Source of the DNA: DATMMS01 sp036824145
Lineage (GTDB): Bacteria; Chloroflexota; Dormibacteria; DASZGP01
Assembly (NCBI GenBank): GCA_036824145.1
Contig: DAITAT010000025.1
Span: forward strand, 1-27,714
Direction: 5' to 3'
DNA length: 27,714 nucleotides
Made by a program: the position numbers and the translations under genes. Shown here piece by piece: positions 17,516 through 25,839 of this stretch. The notes beneath the pieces are model-generated. The model made no database searches. It saw nothing but the letters and a program-made list of their open reading frames with translations, and was not told the origin of the DNA. The stretch's first letter is position 1. Every line of letters begins with the position of its first letter.

Positions 17516-19056
17516 TGGGCAGCGCCGCCGGGCTCGCCGCACGCGCGCTCAGTCGGATCGGCCTCCCCCAGCTCTTCATCGGCGCCATCGTGCTGGTCGC
17601 CATGATCCCGGCCACCGGTGCGGTCAGCGACCCCGATTTCTTCTGGCATCTGCGCGTCGGCCAGTGGATCATCGACCACCACTCCATACCGACCCACGAT
17701 CTCTTCACCTACACCGTGTCCGACCATCGCTTCGTGGCCCACGAATGGCTCAGCGAGGTGATCCTGGCGGCCATCACCGCCGCCCTCGGCCTCGGCGGCG
17801 TTAGCCTCTACTTTGCGGCGATCACGTGGGCGGCCTTCGTCGGCCTGCTCCGGACCGCACGCGCCGCCTACGTCATCGCGGGGCTCGGCCTCGCCATCGG
17901 CTTCGCGGCCGGCAACCCGATCTGGGGCCCACGGACGCAAATGATCACATTCGCGTTCGTGGTCGCCCTGCTCCTGATGCTGAGGCGGTATCGAGAGAGC
18001 CACGACCGGCGCTGGCTCTATCCCCTCCCCGTCCTCTTTTTGCTCTGGGTCAACCTGCACGCCGGCTTCACCATCGGGCTCATATTCCTGGCCATCACAA
18101 TCGTCGGCGAGTACCTTCGCAACCGCCTGGGCCGCCCCGCGGCCGACGACCCCGGGGGCGGTCCAACCCCGATGCGACCGCTTTTGGCGATCGCCGGCCT
18201 CTCACTGCTGGCAGTACTGGTCAACCCCAACTTCGCGGCGATTTATCTCTACGCCGCGCAGACCCAGTTCAGCACGGCACAACAGAAGCTGATCGTTGAG
18301 TGGTTTTCGCCCGATTTCCACCGCCCCGAGCTGCGTGCCTTCGAAGCGATGCTGTTGCTGATCATCGGCCTGCTCGTGGTTTCGCCTCGGAAGCCCCGGC
18401 TGGCCGACATGCTGCTGCTCTTCGCCGGCATCGTCCTTGCGCTCCAGTCGGTACGCCACATCGCCTTGTTCGTCGCCATCGCCACGCCGATCATGATCGA
18501 GTTGGGGCAGGGGGCCTGGGACGCCAACCGTCACCGGCTGCCCAGCCTCCACGAGCCCCGGCGCGGCAGAGTCACCGGCTTCCTCAACCTGGTGGTGCTG
18601 GTGGTGGTGGCAATCGTGGCGCTCTCGCAGGTACTGCCGTCCTTACGCTCGGGCTTCCGCTCCATCGCCATCAAAAAGGACTACCCCGTGGCAGCGGTCG
18701 ATTTCGTGCAGGCCGACCCGCCGCCGGGGCACGTCTTCAACCAGTACGGCTATGGCGGCTACCTGATCTACCGGATGTGGCCCCAGCTGGAGGTCTACAT
18801 CTACGGCGATGCCGCCGTCATGGGTGACCCGTTCCTGAACGAGTACCAGGGACTCGCGGTGATCCACCCCAACTACAAGGAGACACTCGACCGCCGGGAG
18901 GTTTCGTGGGTGATCTACGCGACCGGCGAGCCGCTCGAGGTTGTCCTGCAGCAATCGCAAGACTGGCAACTGGTCTACCAGGACAATGCCGCCTCGGTGC
19001 TGGTACGCAAGAGTTCAGCGGCCACGGCCTATCTCGCCCGCCATGCCAGTCTCTGA
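17515..19056 (+). CDS. GT-C-like multi-spanning membrane protein, paralogue of the one at 24.3-25.8 kb
   Basis: A 513-residue protein with about ten or more helices. After helix 1 a loop carries DPDFFWHLRVGQWI and later FVAHEWLSEV; further marks are WGPRTQM, LLWVNLHAGF, VEWFSPDFH and QSVRHIA. The last about 120 residues form a soluble domain with VFNQYGYGGYLIY and a closing VLVRK. Every one of these marks recurs in the protein at 24337-25839, so the two are paralogues. An acidic residue in the first external loop and a soluble C-terminal domain are typical of GT-C glycosyltransferases that use polyprenyl-phosphate sugars, but no specific family motif confirms that. The start is GTG 17515, overlapping the previous stop by one base. 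A role in transferring sugars on the outer face of the membrane is inferred. Confidence 0.8.
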   Translation: MGSAAGLAARALSRIGLPQLFIGAIVLVAMIPATGAVSDPDFFWHLRVGQWIIDHHSIPTHDLFTYTVSDHRFVAHEWLSEVILAAITAALGLGGVSLYFAAITWAAFVGLLRTARAAYVIAGLGLAIGFAAGNPIWGPRTQMITFAFVVALLLMLRRYRESHDRRWLYPLPVLFLLWVNLHAGFTIGLIFLAITIVGEYLRNRLGRPAADDPGGGPTPMRPLLAIAGLSLLAVLVNPNFAAIYLYAAQTQFSTAQQKLIVEWFSPDFHRPELRAFEAMLLLIIGLLVVSPRKPRLADMLLLFAGIVLALQSVRHIALFVAIATPIMIELGQGAWDANRHRLPSLHEPRRGRVTGFLNLVVLVVVAIVALSQVLPSLRSGFRSIAIKKDYPVAAVDFVQADPPPGHVFNQYGYGGYLIYRMWPQLEVYIYGDAAVMGDPFLNEYQGLAVIHPNYKETLDRREVSWVIYATGEPLEVVLQQSQDWQLVYQDNAASVLVRKSSAATAYLARHASL

Positions 19057-20359
19057 ACCGGAACCAGCGCGTGGAGGCCCTCTCTCGTTCTCCCGAGTCT
19101 TCGGCGTTCGCCTCTTCTTCAAGCCCCGTACCCGCGAACGCCTGGTCGTCGGAGCCGCAGCCCTGGCGGCAGTTGGCTTCGCGCTCCAGGCGGTCTTCCA
19201 GTTGGCAACGCTCGGGAGCACCTCCCTGCAGTACGACTACAAGCCGTACTTCGACGCGGGCTTCGCGCTCAATCATGGCGGCGACCCCTACTCGGCGTTC
19301 CTGAACGCCTGCGGACCGGTGTGGTGCAACGTCGGGTACATCTACCCGCCCCTTTTGGCTGAGGCGTTCAGGCCGCTGGCGCTGCTACCTCCGCATATGG
19401 GCGCTTTCATCTGGCTGGTCCTGAGCTACTGCATCTTCGCGGTCGCGATTCTGGTTGCCGATCGGATCACCGCCGGCTGGCTGAGCCCGACGGCGCGTGC
19501 CGGACTGCTCTTGCTGGCGCTGGCCTTCGTGCCGGTGTATTCCAGCTTCTACTTTCTCCAGGTCGGGCCACTGATGCTGCTCGTCATGGGGTTGGCGGCG
19601 TGGGCTTTTACCCGTCGCCGGGACGCCTTCGCAGGCGCCATGCTGGGTGTTGGCGCGGTCCTCCGGGTGACCCCCATGATCCAGGCGCCGATACTGATTC
19701 GAAGCCGTCGCGACCTTCTCCGCCCCACCGGTGCAGCCGCCTTGGCGCTCAGCACCGTGGCCCTCCTCGCGTTTCTGGCAGTACTGACAACGACAACAAT
19801 CGAATACCTCGATACCGTACTGCCACGGCTCGGGGGCAGCACCGCGGTCCTCGACAACCAGTCACTTCCCGGGTTCCTGCTTCGCCTCCAGCTCCTCACT
19901 GGCATGACTTCGCCGGCCGCCACAAGGTTCGGCGCCATCGGCTTGCAGGCATCGCTGCTGGGCCTGACCTGGTTGATCAGCCTGAACCTGGACGGCGGGC
20001 GCCAGCGCGCTGCGGTCTTCGCGGCCTTTCTGGCAGTCACGCCGATCGTCTCGAGCACGACCTGGGGCCATCACCTGGTCACCGAGCTGCTGGTTCTGGT
20101 CCTGATCGCGCCCTCGCTGCGCCCTGGGAGGAGGGCCTGGTGGTTGGCGGCAGTCAGTTACCCGTTGCTGTGGGCATCACGCGACATTACCGATCCGCTG
20201 CTGGCCGCTCTCGGCCTGGCCTTTCCCAGCGGGACCCGCATCGTGCCCTTCCTGGCGCTGACCAGCGTCAACCTGATCGGCATGATCTTGCTCTGGCTTG
20301 CCTGCCTGGACATCCTGGTTTCCTACCGAGCTGCCGGCACACCAGGGGCCACCCGGTAA
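19043..20359 (+). CDS. GT87/DUF2029 family membrane glycosyltransferase
   Basis: About 438 residues, many hydrophobic helices. It has the DUF2029 pattern: a first-loop DYKPYFDAGFALNHGGDPYS (DYxxY followed by GDPY), then GYIYPPLLAEAFRPLALLP, QVGPLMLLVMGLAAWAF, the inner-loop KxxP-like LRVTPMIQAP, and NQSLPGFLLRL near the middle. GT87 enzymes, such as mycobacterial PimE, add mannose or arabinose from polyprenyl-phosphate donors outside the membrane. The start is ATG 19043, 14 bp before the previous stop; an upstream in-frame start at 18941 would add 34 residues lacking family features. It ends in a 37-bp tail-to-tail overlap with the minus-strand gene. The donor and acceptor are unknown. Confidence 0.85.
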   Translation: MPVSEPEPARGGPLSFSRVFGVRLFFKPRTRERLVVGAAALAAVGFALQAVFQLATLGSTSLQYDYKPYFDAGFALNHGGDPYSAFLNACGPVWCNVGYIYPPLLAEAFRPLALLPPHMGAFIWLVLSYCIFAVAILVADRITAGWLSPTARAGLLLLALAFVPVYSSFYFLQVGPLMLLVMGLAAWAFTRRRDAFAGAMLGVGAVLRVTPMIQAPILIRSRRDLLRPTGAAALALSTVALLAFLAVLTTTTIEYLDTVLPRLGGSTAVLDNQSLPGFLLRLQLLTGMTSPAATRFGAIGLQASLLGLTWLISLNLDGGRQRAAVFAAFLAVTPIVSSTTWGHHLVTELLVLVLIAPSLRPGRRAWWLAAVSYPLLWASRDITDPLLAALGLAFPSGTRIVPFLALTSVNLIGMILLWLACLDILVSYRAAGTPGATR

Positions 20360-21942
20360 AGCCTCGCCTCACCCGCGGAAGCGACGGCTTTCCACCCCGC
20401 GACCGGGCCCGGGTCACGCCCCCCGAGGCCGCGCTCGTAGACCCCCCACAGGACGTAATCGAGACTCAGCGCGGCGGCTTGTGAGCGCAAGTCCGCCGCA
20501 TCAGCGGTGCGGTAGAAGGTCACGGCGTTGAGCTGCTTCCGGGTGAGGTTGAGGGTCTCGAACGGGAACCCGATGTAGGTGGTCTGCCCGCTGATGGCTG
20601 GCACGAACAGTCCGCTGTTGTAGCTGTTCATCACGACCGCGCCCCCGCCGGGTTCGAGCTCACGCAGCCTGGTGAGCACAGCGGCCTCGTCCGCGGGGAA
20701 ATACAGCGCCAGGTCATCGCGGTGTTGGAGGGGGATTGTGAATCCCTGGGCCACGGTCTCCACGGCCGCGAGGCAGATCGCGGCGGTCCCGTATACGAGT
20801 ATGCGGCGGCGCAGCCTTGAGGTCCTGGCCAGGCCCGCCCACCGCCAAAGGCCAGCCGCCGCGAGGATCCCAAAGGGGATAAAGCTGGCGTAGAAGAGCC
20901 GGTGCATGATGGCCGGAAGCCAAGGGAGGTACATCAGCAACGCACACACGCCCAGCCAGGCAGCCATCAAGCCCAATGCGTCGTCGCCGGCGACCGGTTG
21001 CCGGCGCCGACGCCACAGCGCCACCCCTGCCGCGGCGGCGACAGGCAGCATCAGGATGTGGCCCCAGACCAGATAGCTGAGCGGGTCGCCGACATCCACG
21101 TCCCCAGTGGGGGGCCAGTTGGCGAAAACAGGGTCGGTGGCTTTGAGGTAGAGGCCATAGAACACGTAAGGGATCGCCCCGGCGATCCACGTCGCCGCCA
21201 TCACCAAGCTTGATCGGCTGGGGCGGAAGGCCCAGGCAACCACTCCCACGACGGCCCACATTGCGGCCAGCTGGGGGTACGCGGTCGAGATCAGCAGGAT
21301 CCACGCCAGGCCACCCAGAGCACGGGCGGTGGTGGGATGACGGCGATGTCGGACCCACAGGATGGCCGCCCACGTCGAGCCCAGGGAAGCCAGCAGGATG
21401 TGGGGTGCGAGGTTCATGCTGTCGATCCCGGTGGAACCCGAAACCGCGATATCAAGACTGACGTAGTGGTAACCAAGGATCTCCGCGTGCCCGATGGCGA
21501 GGAAGCCGAGACCACCACCAAGCACCGTCAGCAGGAAGGCCAAGCGCCGCCGACCGGCGTCGGCGAAGACCTCGGCGACCAACAGGTACACCGCCGCCAG
21601 GAGGGAAGCCGCCAGGACCAGGCTTACCAGGTGCAGCAGAAGCGGGACCGGCAGCCCGAGGACCCGGTCCAGCTGGCCGATCAGGAGGTAGGGCGTGAGG
21701 ATGAAGCTCGGCGGTTGGCGTTCGGAGGTGTAGGGGTCGTGATAGACCAAGTGGCCTTCGACCCCCTCCATCGTCTTGGCGACGTAAGAATCGCCGTCGC
21801 GGGCCTCGTAGACGAACCCCCCGAAGACGTGCCCGGGCGGCGTGACAGCTGCCGCGGTTGCCAGCGGGAGCAGGGTCAGGAGCAGGAGTACGAGCGAAAC
21901 GACGAGCAGCCAACGTCGCTCAGCCTTGGGCAGCGCACTCAT
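20323..21942 (-). CDS. GT-C-like membrane protein, tandem paralogue A
   Basis: A 539-residue protein: an N-terminal helix, then an external loop with GGFVYEARDGDSYVAKTMEG and a D-P-Y motif, about ten more helices and a soluble C-terminal domain (from about 410) that contains VVMNSYNSGLFVPAISGQ and FPFETLNLTRKQ. The neighbour at 21973-23622 has the same plan (FNGFFFIADDAATYISKMREG, then D-R-Y), so these are tandem paralogues that have diverged a lot. The conserved acidic pair in loop 1 suggests a GT-C glycosyltransferase, but the specific family was not recognised. ATG 21942 has GAGG 9 bases upstream and follows the upstream gene by 30 bp. It is the last gene of the glycosylation operon and overlaps the convergent GT87 gene end. 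Confidence 0.78.
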   Translation of the reverse strand: MSALPKAERRWLLVVSLVLLLLTLLPLATAAAVTPPGHVFGGFVYEARDGDSYVAKTMEGVEGHLVYHDPYTSERQPPSFILTPYLLIGQLDRVLGLPVPLLLHLVSLVLAASLLAAVYLLVAEVFADAGRRRLAFLLTVLGGGLGFLAIGHAEILGYHYVSLDIAVSGSTGIDSMNLAPHILLASLGSTWAAILWVRHRRHPTTARALGGLAWILLISTAYPQLAAMWAVVGVVAWAFRPSRSSLVMAATWIAGAIPYVFYGLYLKATDPVFANWPPTGDVDVGDPLSYLVWGHILMLPVAAAAGVALWRRRRQPVAGDDALGLMAAWLGVCALLMYLPWLPAIMHRLFYASFIPFGILAAAGLWRWAGLARTSRLRRRILVYGTAAICLAAVETVAQGFTIPLQHRDDLALYFPADEAAVLTRLRELEPGGGAVVMNSYNSGLFVPAISGQTTYIGFPFETLNLTRKQLNAVTFYRTADAADLRSQAAALSLDYVLWGVYERGLGGRDPGPVAGWKAVASAGEARLYRVAPGVPAAR

Positions 21943-21972
21943 CCGCGGTCGCCTCGGGTGACCACCCTCAGA

Positions 21973-23622
21973 TCATGGCCCCGGCAATGGCAGCTGCAGC
22001 CGGTAGACCTGGACCCCCTCCTGGTCGTAAACCAGGAGCAGCTCGGGTCCCAACGGGCCCACGCCCTCGGCGCGCTCGCCGGAGCCGACGAAGAGATAGC
22101 TCGCGTTGTTCGCAGTCATGAAGGCGCCCAGGCCAGGGTCGCCCGCCCGGATGGCGTCATGCGCCAGCTGCGCCCGGACCGTGTAGTTGATGGTCTCGCT
22201 GTAGTGGCCGACGTACACCCGGTCGCCTGCCCAGGCGGGGATGTCGAGACCGGTGTTGGGCTCGCAGAGAACCCCGGGAGGCGTCCCCGCGCCGCGATGA
22301 TCGCTCAGCCAGGTGAACGCGTCAACCTCGCCACGGTCGATGTAGATGATGGGGTCCCGGACGGCGGCGAAACGGAACGCGACCGCCAGGACCAGAAGGC
22401 TGCTGATGGCCGAGATCGATACCAGCGAGAACACCATGCGACGCCGGTTGCGCATTTTCAGGCGCTCACCAAGAAGGCCGATGCCCGCCGCCGCCAGCAT
22501 CCCCACCGGCATGTAAAGGCCATCGATGAGGCGGCGTTGGATGTTGACCGGGTTGGGGATGTAGAGGAGGGCCACGACCAGGATCAGCCACGCCGCCATC
22601 ACCGCCGACTCGGGTCGGTCGCGGAAGACGCCACGGGCCAGCGCGTAGAGGGCCAGCGCCAGCGGCACCCCCAGGCCGAAGAGCAGGCTGATGAAGCCGG
22701 GCGCCTGGTGCTTCCACTGCCGCGACCATTCCACGATCACCGCGTCGCCGTTGAGGACGCCGACGAAGTAGACCAGGAGCGGCAGGCAGACCACGAACGG
22801 CAGCGCCGTGATCAGCCAGGTCGACGGCTGGGGGCGCACGCGGATCAGGAAGACGAACGCCAGGGGCGCCAGCACGAAGAGCATCTGCGGATGGATGAAG
22901 CAGAGCGCCAGCAGCGAGATCGCCGCCAGCAGCGCGGCGCGCAGGCGGCCGCGGTTGTCGGCGGCCCGCTCGATCGCGATCAGCTGGATCAGCGAGATCG
23001 CCATCAACGCCGCGGCCCAGGCGAAGTGCGGAATCGCCAGTACCGAATAGATGGCGCTCAGCTCGGGCAGGTGAAGGTCGAGCGCCTCCAACGTGGCTCC
23101 GAAAAGACTCTCGCGGCCGGCGAGTGAGGCCAGCAAGAGCAGCAGGTAGCCGGCACCCGAGCCGACCAGGGTCAACACCACCGCCAGCCGCCGGGAGGCC
23201 TGGGGCAGGACACACGCCGCCAGCGCCCGGGTGGCGTAGACGAGGGCGATGGCGCCCGACAGCCTGGCCAGGTGGTAGGCGGCGAAGAGGGAGATGTGGA
23301 GCAGGGCGGCCAGCTTTCCCCACAGGATGTAGAAGAGGAACAGCAGCACGGGTTGCGGGTCGGGGGTGGTGATGTAGCGATCGGTCCAGCCCCAGGCGCC
23401 GTCGGCGCCCTCTCGCATCTTCGAGATGTAGGTCGCGGCGTCGTCGGCAATGAAGAAGAAGCCGTTGAAGACCTTGCCCTGCGGCTGGGTGGCGTAGGCG
23501 TAGAGATAGGGCAGCAGCGTGACGGCGAAGATCGCCAGCCCCCACGCGGATGACACCAAGAGCTCCCGCCGCCAAGGGGAGGCTCCAAGGCGGCCGGTGC
23601 TCGCCGGTGCTGCCTGGCTCAC
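21973..23622 (-). CDS. GT-C-like membrane protein, tandem paralogue B
   Basis: A 549-residue protein with a short N-terminal cytoplasmic lead, a helix (about 25-45), a first external loop with DDAATYISKMREGADG, about ten more helices, and a soluble end domain (from about 425) with IYIDRGEVDAFTWLSDH, LCEPNTGLDIPAWAGDRVY and VGHYSETINYTVR. It is related to the gene at 20323-21942. The end domain resembles those after the membrane part of bacterial GT-C proteins, where they recognise acceptors. GTG 23622 overlaps the stop of the upstream GT2 gene by 4 bp (GTGA), so the two are probably co-translated; a GT2 making a polyprenyl-phosphate sugar next to its user is a common pairing. Exact substrate unknown. 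Confidence 0.8.
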   Translation of the reverse strand: MSQAAPASTGRLGASPWRRELLVSSAWGLAIFAVTLLPYLYAYATQPQGKVFNGFFFIADDAATYISKMREGADGAWGWTDRYITTPDPQPVLLFLFYILWGKLAALLHISLFAAYHLARLSGAIALVYATRALAACVLPQASRRLAVVLTLVGSGAGYLLLLLASLAGRESLFGATLEALDLHLPELSAIYSVLAIPHFAWAAALMAISLIQLIAIERAADNRGRLRAALLAAISLLALCFIHPQMLFVLAPLAFVFLIRVRPQPSTWLITALPFVVCLPLLVYFVGVLNGDAVIVEWSRQWKHQAPGFISLLFGLGVPLALALYALARGVFRDRPESAVMAAWLILVVALLYIPNPVNIQRRLIDGLYMPVGMLAAAGIGLLGERLKMRNRRRMVFSLVSISAISSLLVLAVAFRFAAVRDPIIYIDRGEVDAFTWLSDHRGAGTPPGVLCEPNTGLDIPAWAGDRVYVGHYSETINYTVRAQLAHDAIRAGDPGLGAFMTANNASYLFVGSGERAEGVGPLGPELLLVYDQEGVQVYRLQLPLPGP

Positions 23623-24356
23623 CTGACCCTGCGCCGGATCCGGAAGAGCGCCGCGAACATCCGGGTCGAATCCCGAAGGGCGCTGACGCGGGTGTCAGCG
23701 GAGTTGCGCCAGTGGACGGGGATCTCCCGGGTCACCAGGCCCCGGCGCCGGGCGCGGTAGAGCACTTCAGGGTCGAATTCAAAGCCGCGGCTGACCATCG
23801 CCCCGAACAGTTCGCGGCCGATGTCACCCCGGAAGGCCTTGAAGCCGCACTGGGTGTCGTGCAGACCCGGCAGCAGCAACGCCTGGACAAAGATGTTGAA
23901 GACGCGGCCCATCGTCTCGCGGTAGATCGGCTGGCGGACCTCGACCAGGTGCCGGTCGAGCGCCCGCGAGCCGATCGCGACGTCAGCGCCGTCCTTGATC
24001 GCGCTGATCAGCGGCTCGGCGTCGGCTATCGGCGTCGAGAGGTCGGCGTCGGTGAAGAGGACGATGTCGCCCTTCGATGCCAGGACCCCGGTGCGGACGG
24101 CGGCGCCCTTGCCCAGGTTGACCTGGTGGCGAACGAGGCGGACATCGGCGCCCTCCCCGTTCAGCGTGTCAACCGCGGCGACCGTGCTATCGCGGCTCCC
24201 GTCATCGACCACGATGACCTCATAGGTGCGGCCCGACGCCCTCAGGTATTCCAGGATCAGCCCCAGCGACCGGGGCAGGCGGGAAGCCTCGTTGAAGGCG
24301 GGAATGACAACGCTGAGCGCCGGCGGGGCCTTCGTTTCAGGCACCGGCACGCACAT
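23619..24356 (-). CDS. GT2 polyprenyl-phosphate sugar synthase (DPM1/ALG5-like)
   Basis: About 245 residues, a GT-A fold enzyme at the cytoplasmic face that would move a sugar from a nucleotide donor to a polyprenyl phosphate. Motifs: SVVIPAFNE (15-23), VVDDGS (49-54), NLGKGAAVRTG (80-90), TDADLSTP (DxD at 103-105), CGFKAFRG and FEFDPEVLYRARRRG. NLGKG plus TDADLS is typical of the DPM1/ALG5 group. No C-terminal membrane helices are seen. I chose ATG 24356, which overlaps the preceding gene by 20 bp; GTGs at 24350 and 24344 are alternatives, and a start at 24398 would overlap by 62 bp. Its product would supply the surrounding GT-C-like proteins (inference). Mannose versus glucose cannot be decided. 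Confidence 0.92.
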   Translation of the reverse strand: MCVPVPETKAPPALSVVIPAFNEASRLPRSLGLILEYLRASGRTYEVIVVDDGSRDSTVAAVDTLNGEGADVRLVRHQVNLGKGAAVRTGVLASKGDIVLFTDADLSTPIADAEPLISAIKDGADVAIGSRALDRHLVEVRQPIYRETMGRVFNIFVQALLLPGLHDTQCGFKAFRGDIGRELFGAMVSRGFEFDPEVLYRARRRGLVTREIPVHWRNSADTRVSALRDSTRMFAALFRIRRRVR

Positions 24357-25839
24357 AAATGAGGGCGACCGAGTCGCCGTGGACCTGACGCCAGCCACGG
24401 GATTCCAGCAGCAGGCGGAGGGGATCGCCGGCGGAGATCATCACCGTGTTCACGCGGTAGTCATCGAGGGTGGCTTCGAAGTCGGCGTTGAGAAACTCAA
24501 CCTTGAGGTATTGGTCGAAGATCTCATCGCCGTAGACCTCGGTGCGCCCGTCGATGAAGACGCGGTAGGTGGGGTAGGCCTTCCAGACCAGGTACCCGCC
24601 GTAGTTGTAAAAGTTGAACAGCTGACCCGGGGGGCGCTCGCGCAACAGGTAGTCGGTTGCCGACACCGGCGCCGACAACGAGATCGCCCGGTCGACGGCC
24701 GAGGGTGACACCGCCGTCCAGGTGTAGACCGCGCCGGACAGCGCCAGGATCGCCGCGATCGCGAGGTTGAGTCGAGCCAGTCCAGCCCTTGGCGGTGGTG
24801 CCGTTCGTGGCTTCGCACCCAGTCCGCCCAGCAGCGATGACGCCAACTGCCCCACCAGCGGGGCGGCGCACGCCGCAAAGATGGGCATGTGCCGCTGCGA
24901 GGTTAGGCCCAGCGTTAGACCGGCGAGCCCGAGAAGCAGGTAGGTGGCATCGACATGAGCCGCTGAGCGACCCAGGCCGGCCGCACCCGCAATCATCACC
25001 AGCAGGATCAGAAGCAAAGCCTGCCCGGGCAGCGTATGGAAGTCCGGGGATCCCCACTCCACGATCAGGCTCTGGATGCGCTGGGAGCTGAGGGTGCCGA
25101 GAGCGAACCCAAGCGTCCGGTACGTCCCCGGCGTCAGCAATCCAGCCATCAGGCCAAGCGCCGCCACCAACAGCAGCCGGCGGAGCTCGGGCTTCTGCAG
25201 GGTGGGGAGCTCCTCGCCGCGGGGGGATGCGAACCGCCGCCACCGGGCCTGCGCCACCTCCCCGACCCAGAAGACCGAGACCAGGCCCACACCCACCACA
25301 AAGCCGCTGTGCAGGTTGGCCCACAGAACGAAGAAAGGCACCAGCCAGTAGACACCGGTGCCGGGCTGCCGTCGGTAGCGCAACAGGGCCAATACCAGGA
25401 ACCCGACGAAGAGGAAGTTGAGCAGCTGCGGTCGCGGCCCCCATGAAGGCGCTGACGCCACGGCCAGGATGACCGCCAGCAGGACCGCGCTGGTGGCACC
25501 GAGACCGCCCCTGCGGAGGAGGCGGTAGACGAAGAACTCGCCGCTCGCCACCGCCGCGGCTGCCAGCAGGATGAGCCCCGTGATGCCGACAACGCGGTAG
25601 AGCAAGAACATGGCGACGTCCGCCAACCACTCGTGAACCACCCAGACGTGGCCGACGGCCGTGAAGGAGTAGACGTCGGTTGATGGAAGGCCGTGATCGA
25701 GGATGTAGCGACCGTTGGCGAGGTGCCACCAGATGTCGGTATCGAGGTTCCGCGCCTGCGCCGTCGCCACCGCCGGGGCGACAAACATCACGCCCAGGAA
25801 AACCAGGACCAGCAACCTCTGGACGTCGAGGCGTCTCAC
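24337..25839 (-). CDS. GT-C-like membrane protein, paralogue of the one at 17.5-19.1 kb
   Basis: About 500 residues. After the first helix it has NLDTDIWWHLANGRYIL and VVHEWLADV, then SWGPRPQLL, LWANLHSGFVVG, VEWGSPDFH and TSQRHM, ending with LFNFYNYGGYLVWKAYP, VFIDGRTEVYGD and LIYVRAG. All match counterparts in the plus-strand protein at 17515-19056. The loop-1 acidic residues and the C-terminal soluble domain point to a GT-C-like transferase, unconfirmed. I chose GTG 25839, which overlaps the WecG-type gene's stop by 4 bp (GTGA); longer in-frame starts up to 25938 would overlap it by about 100 bp and add a low-complexity lead. It lies between the GT26 and GT2 genes in one operon. Confidence 0.82.
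   Translation of the reverse strand: MRRLDVQRLLVLVFLGVMFVAPAVATAQARNLDTDIWWHLANGRYILDHGLPSTDVYSFTAVGHVWVVHEWLADVAMFLLYRVVGITGLILLAAAAVASGEFFVYRLLRRGGLGATSAVLLAVILAVASAPSWGPRPQLLNFLFVGFLVLALLRYRRQPGTGVYWLVPFFVLWANLHSGFVVGVGLVSVFWVGEVAQARWRRFASPRGEELPTLQKPELRRLLLVAALGLMAGLLTPGTYRTLGFALGTLSSQRIQSLIVEWGSPDFHTLPGQALLLILLVMIAGAAGLGRSAAHVDATYLLLGLAGLTLGLTSQRHMPIFAACAAPLVGQLASSLLGGLGAKPRTAPPPRAGLARLNLAIAAILALSGAVYTWTAVSPSAVDRAISLSAPVSATDYLLRERPPGQLFNFYNYGGYLVWKAYPTYRVFIDGRTEVYGDEIFDQYLKVEFLNADFEATLDDYRVNTVMISAGDPLRLLLESRGWRQVHGDSVALIYVRAGA

Noticed and set aside
21337..23127. Long plus-strand open frame opposite the GT-C-like genes
   Set aside because: Its product is Gln/Arg/Asp/His-rich and lacks any domain; the minus strand has hydrophobic helices and conserved motifs matching a paralogue.
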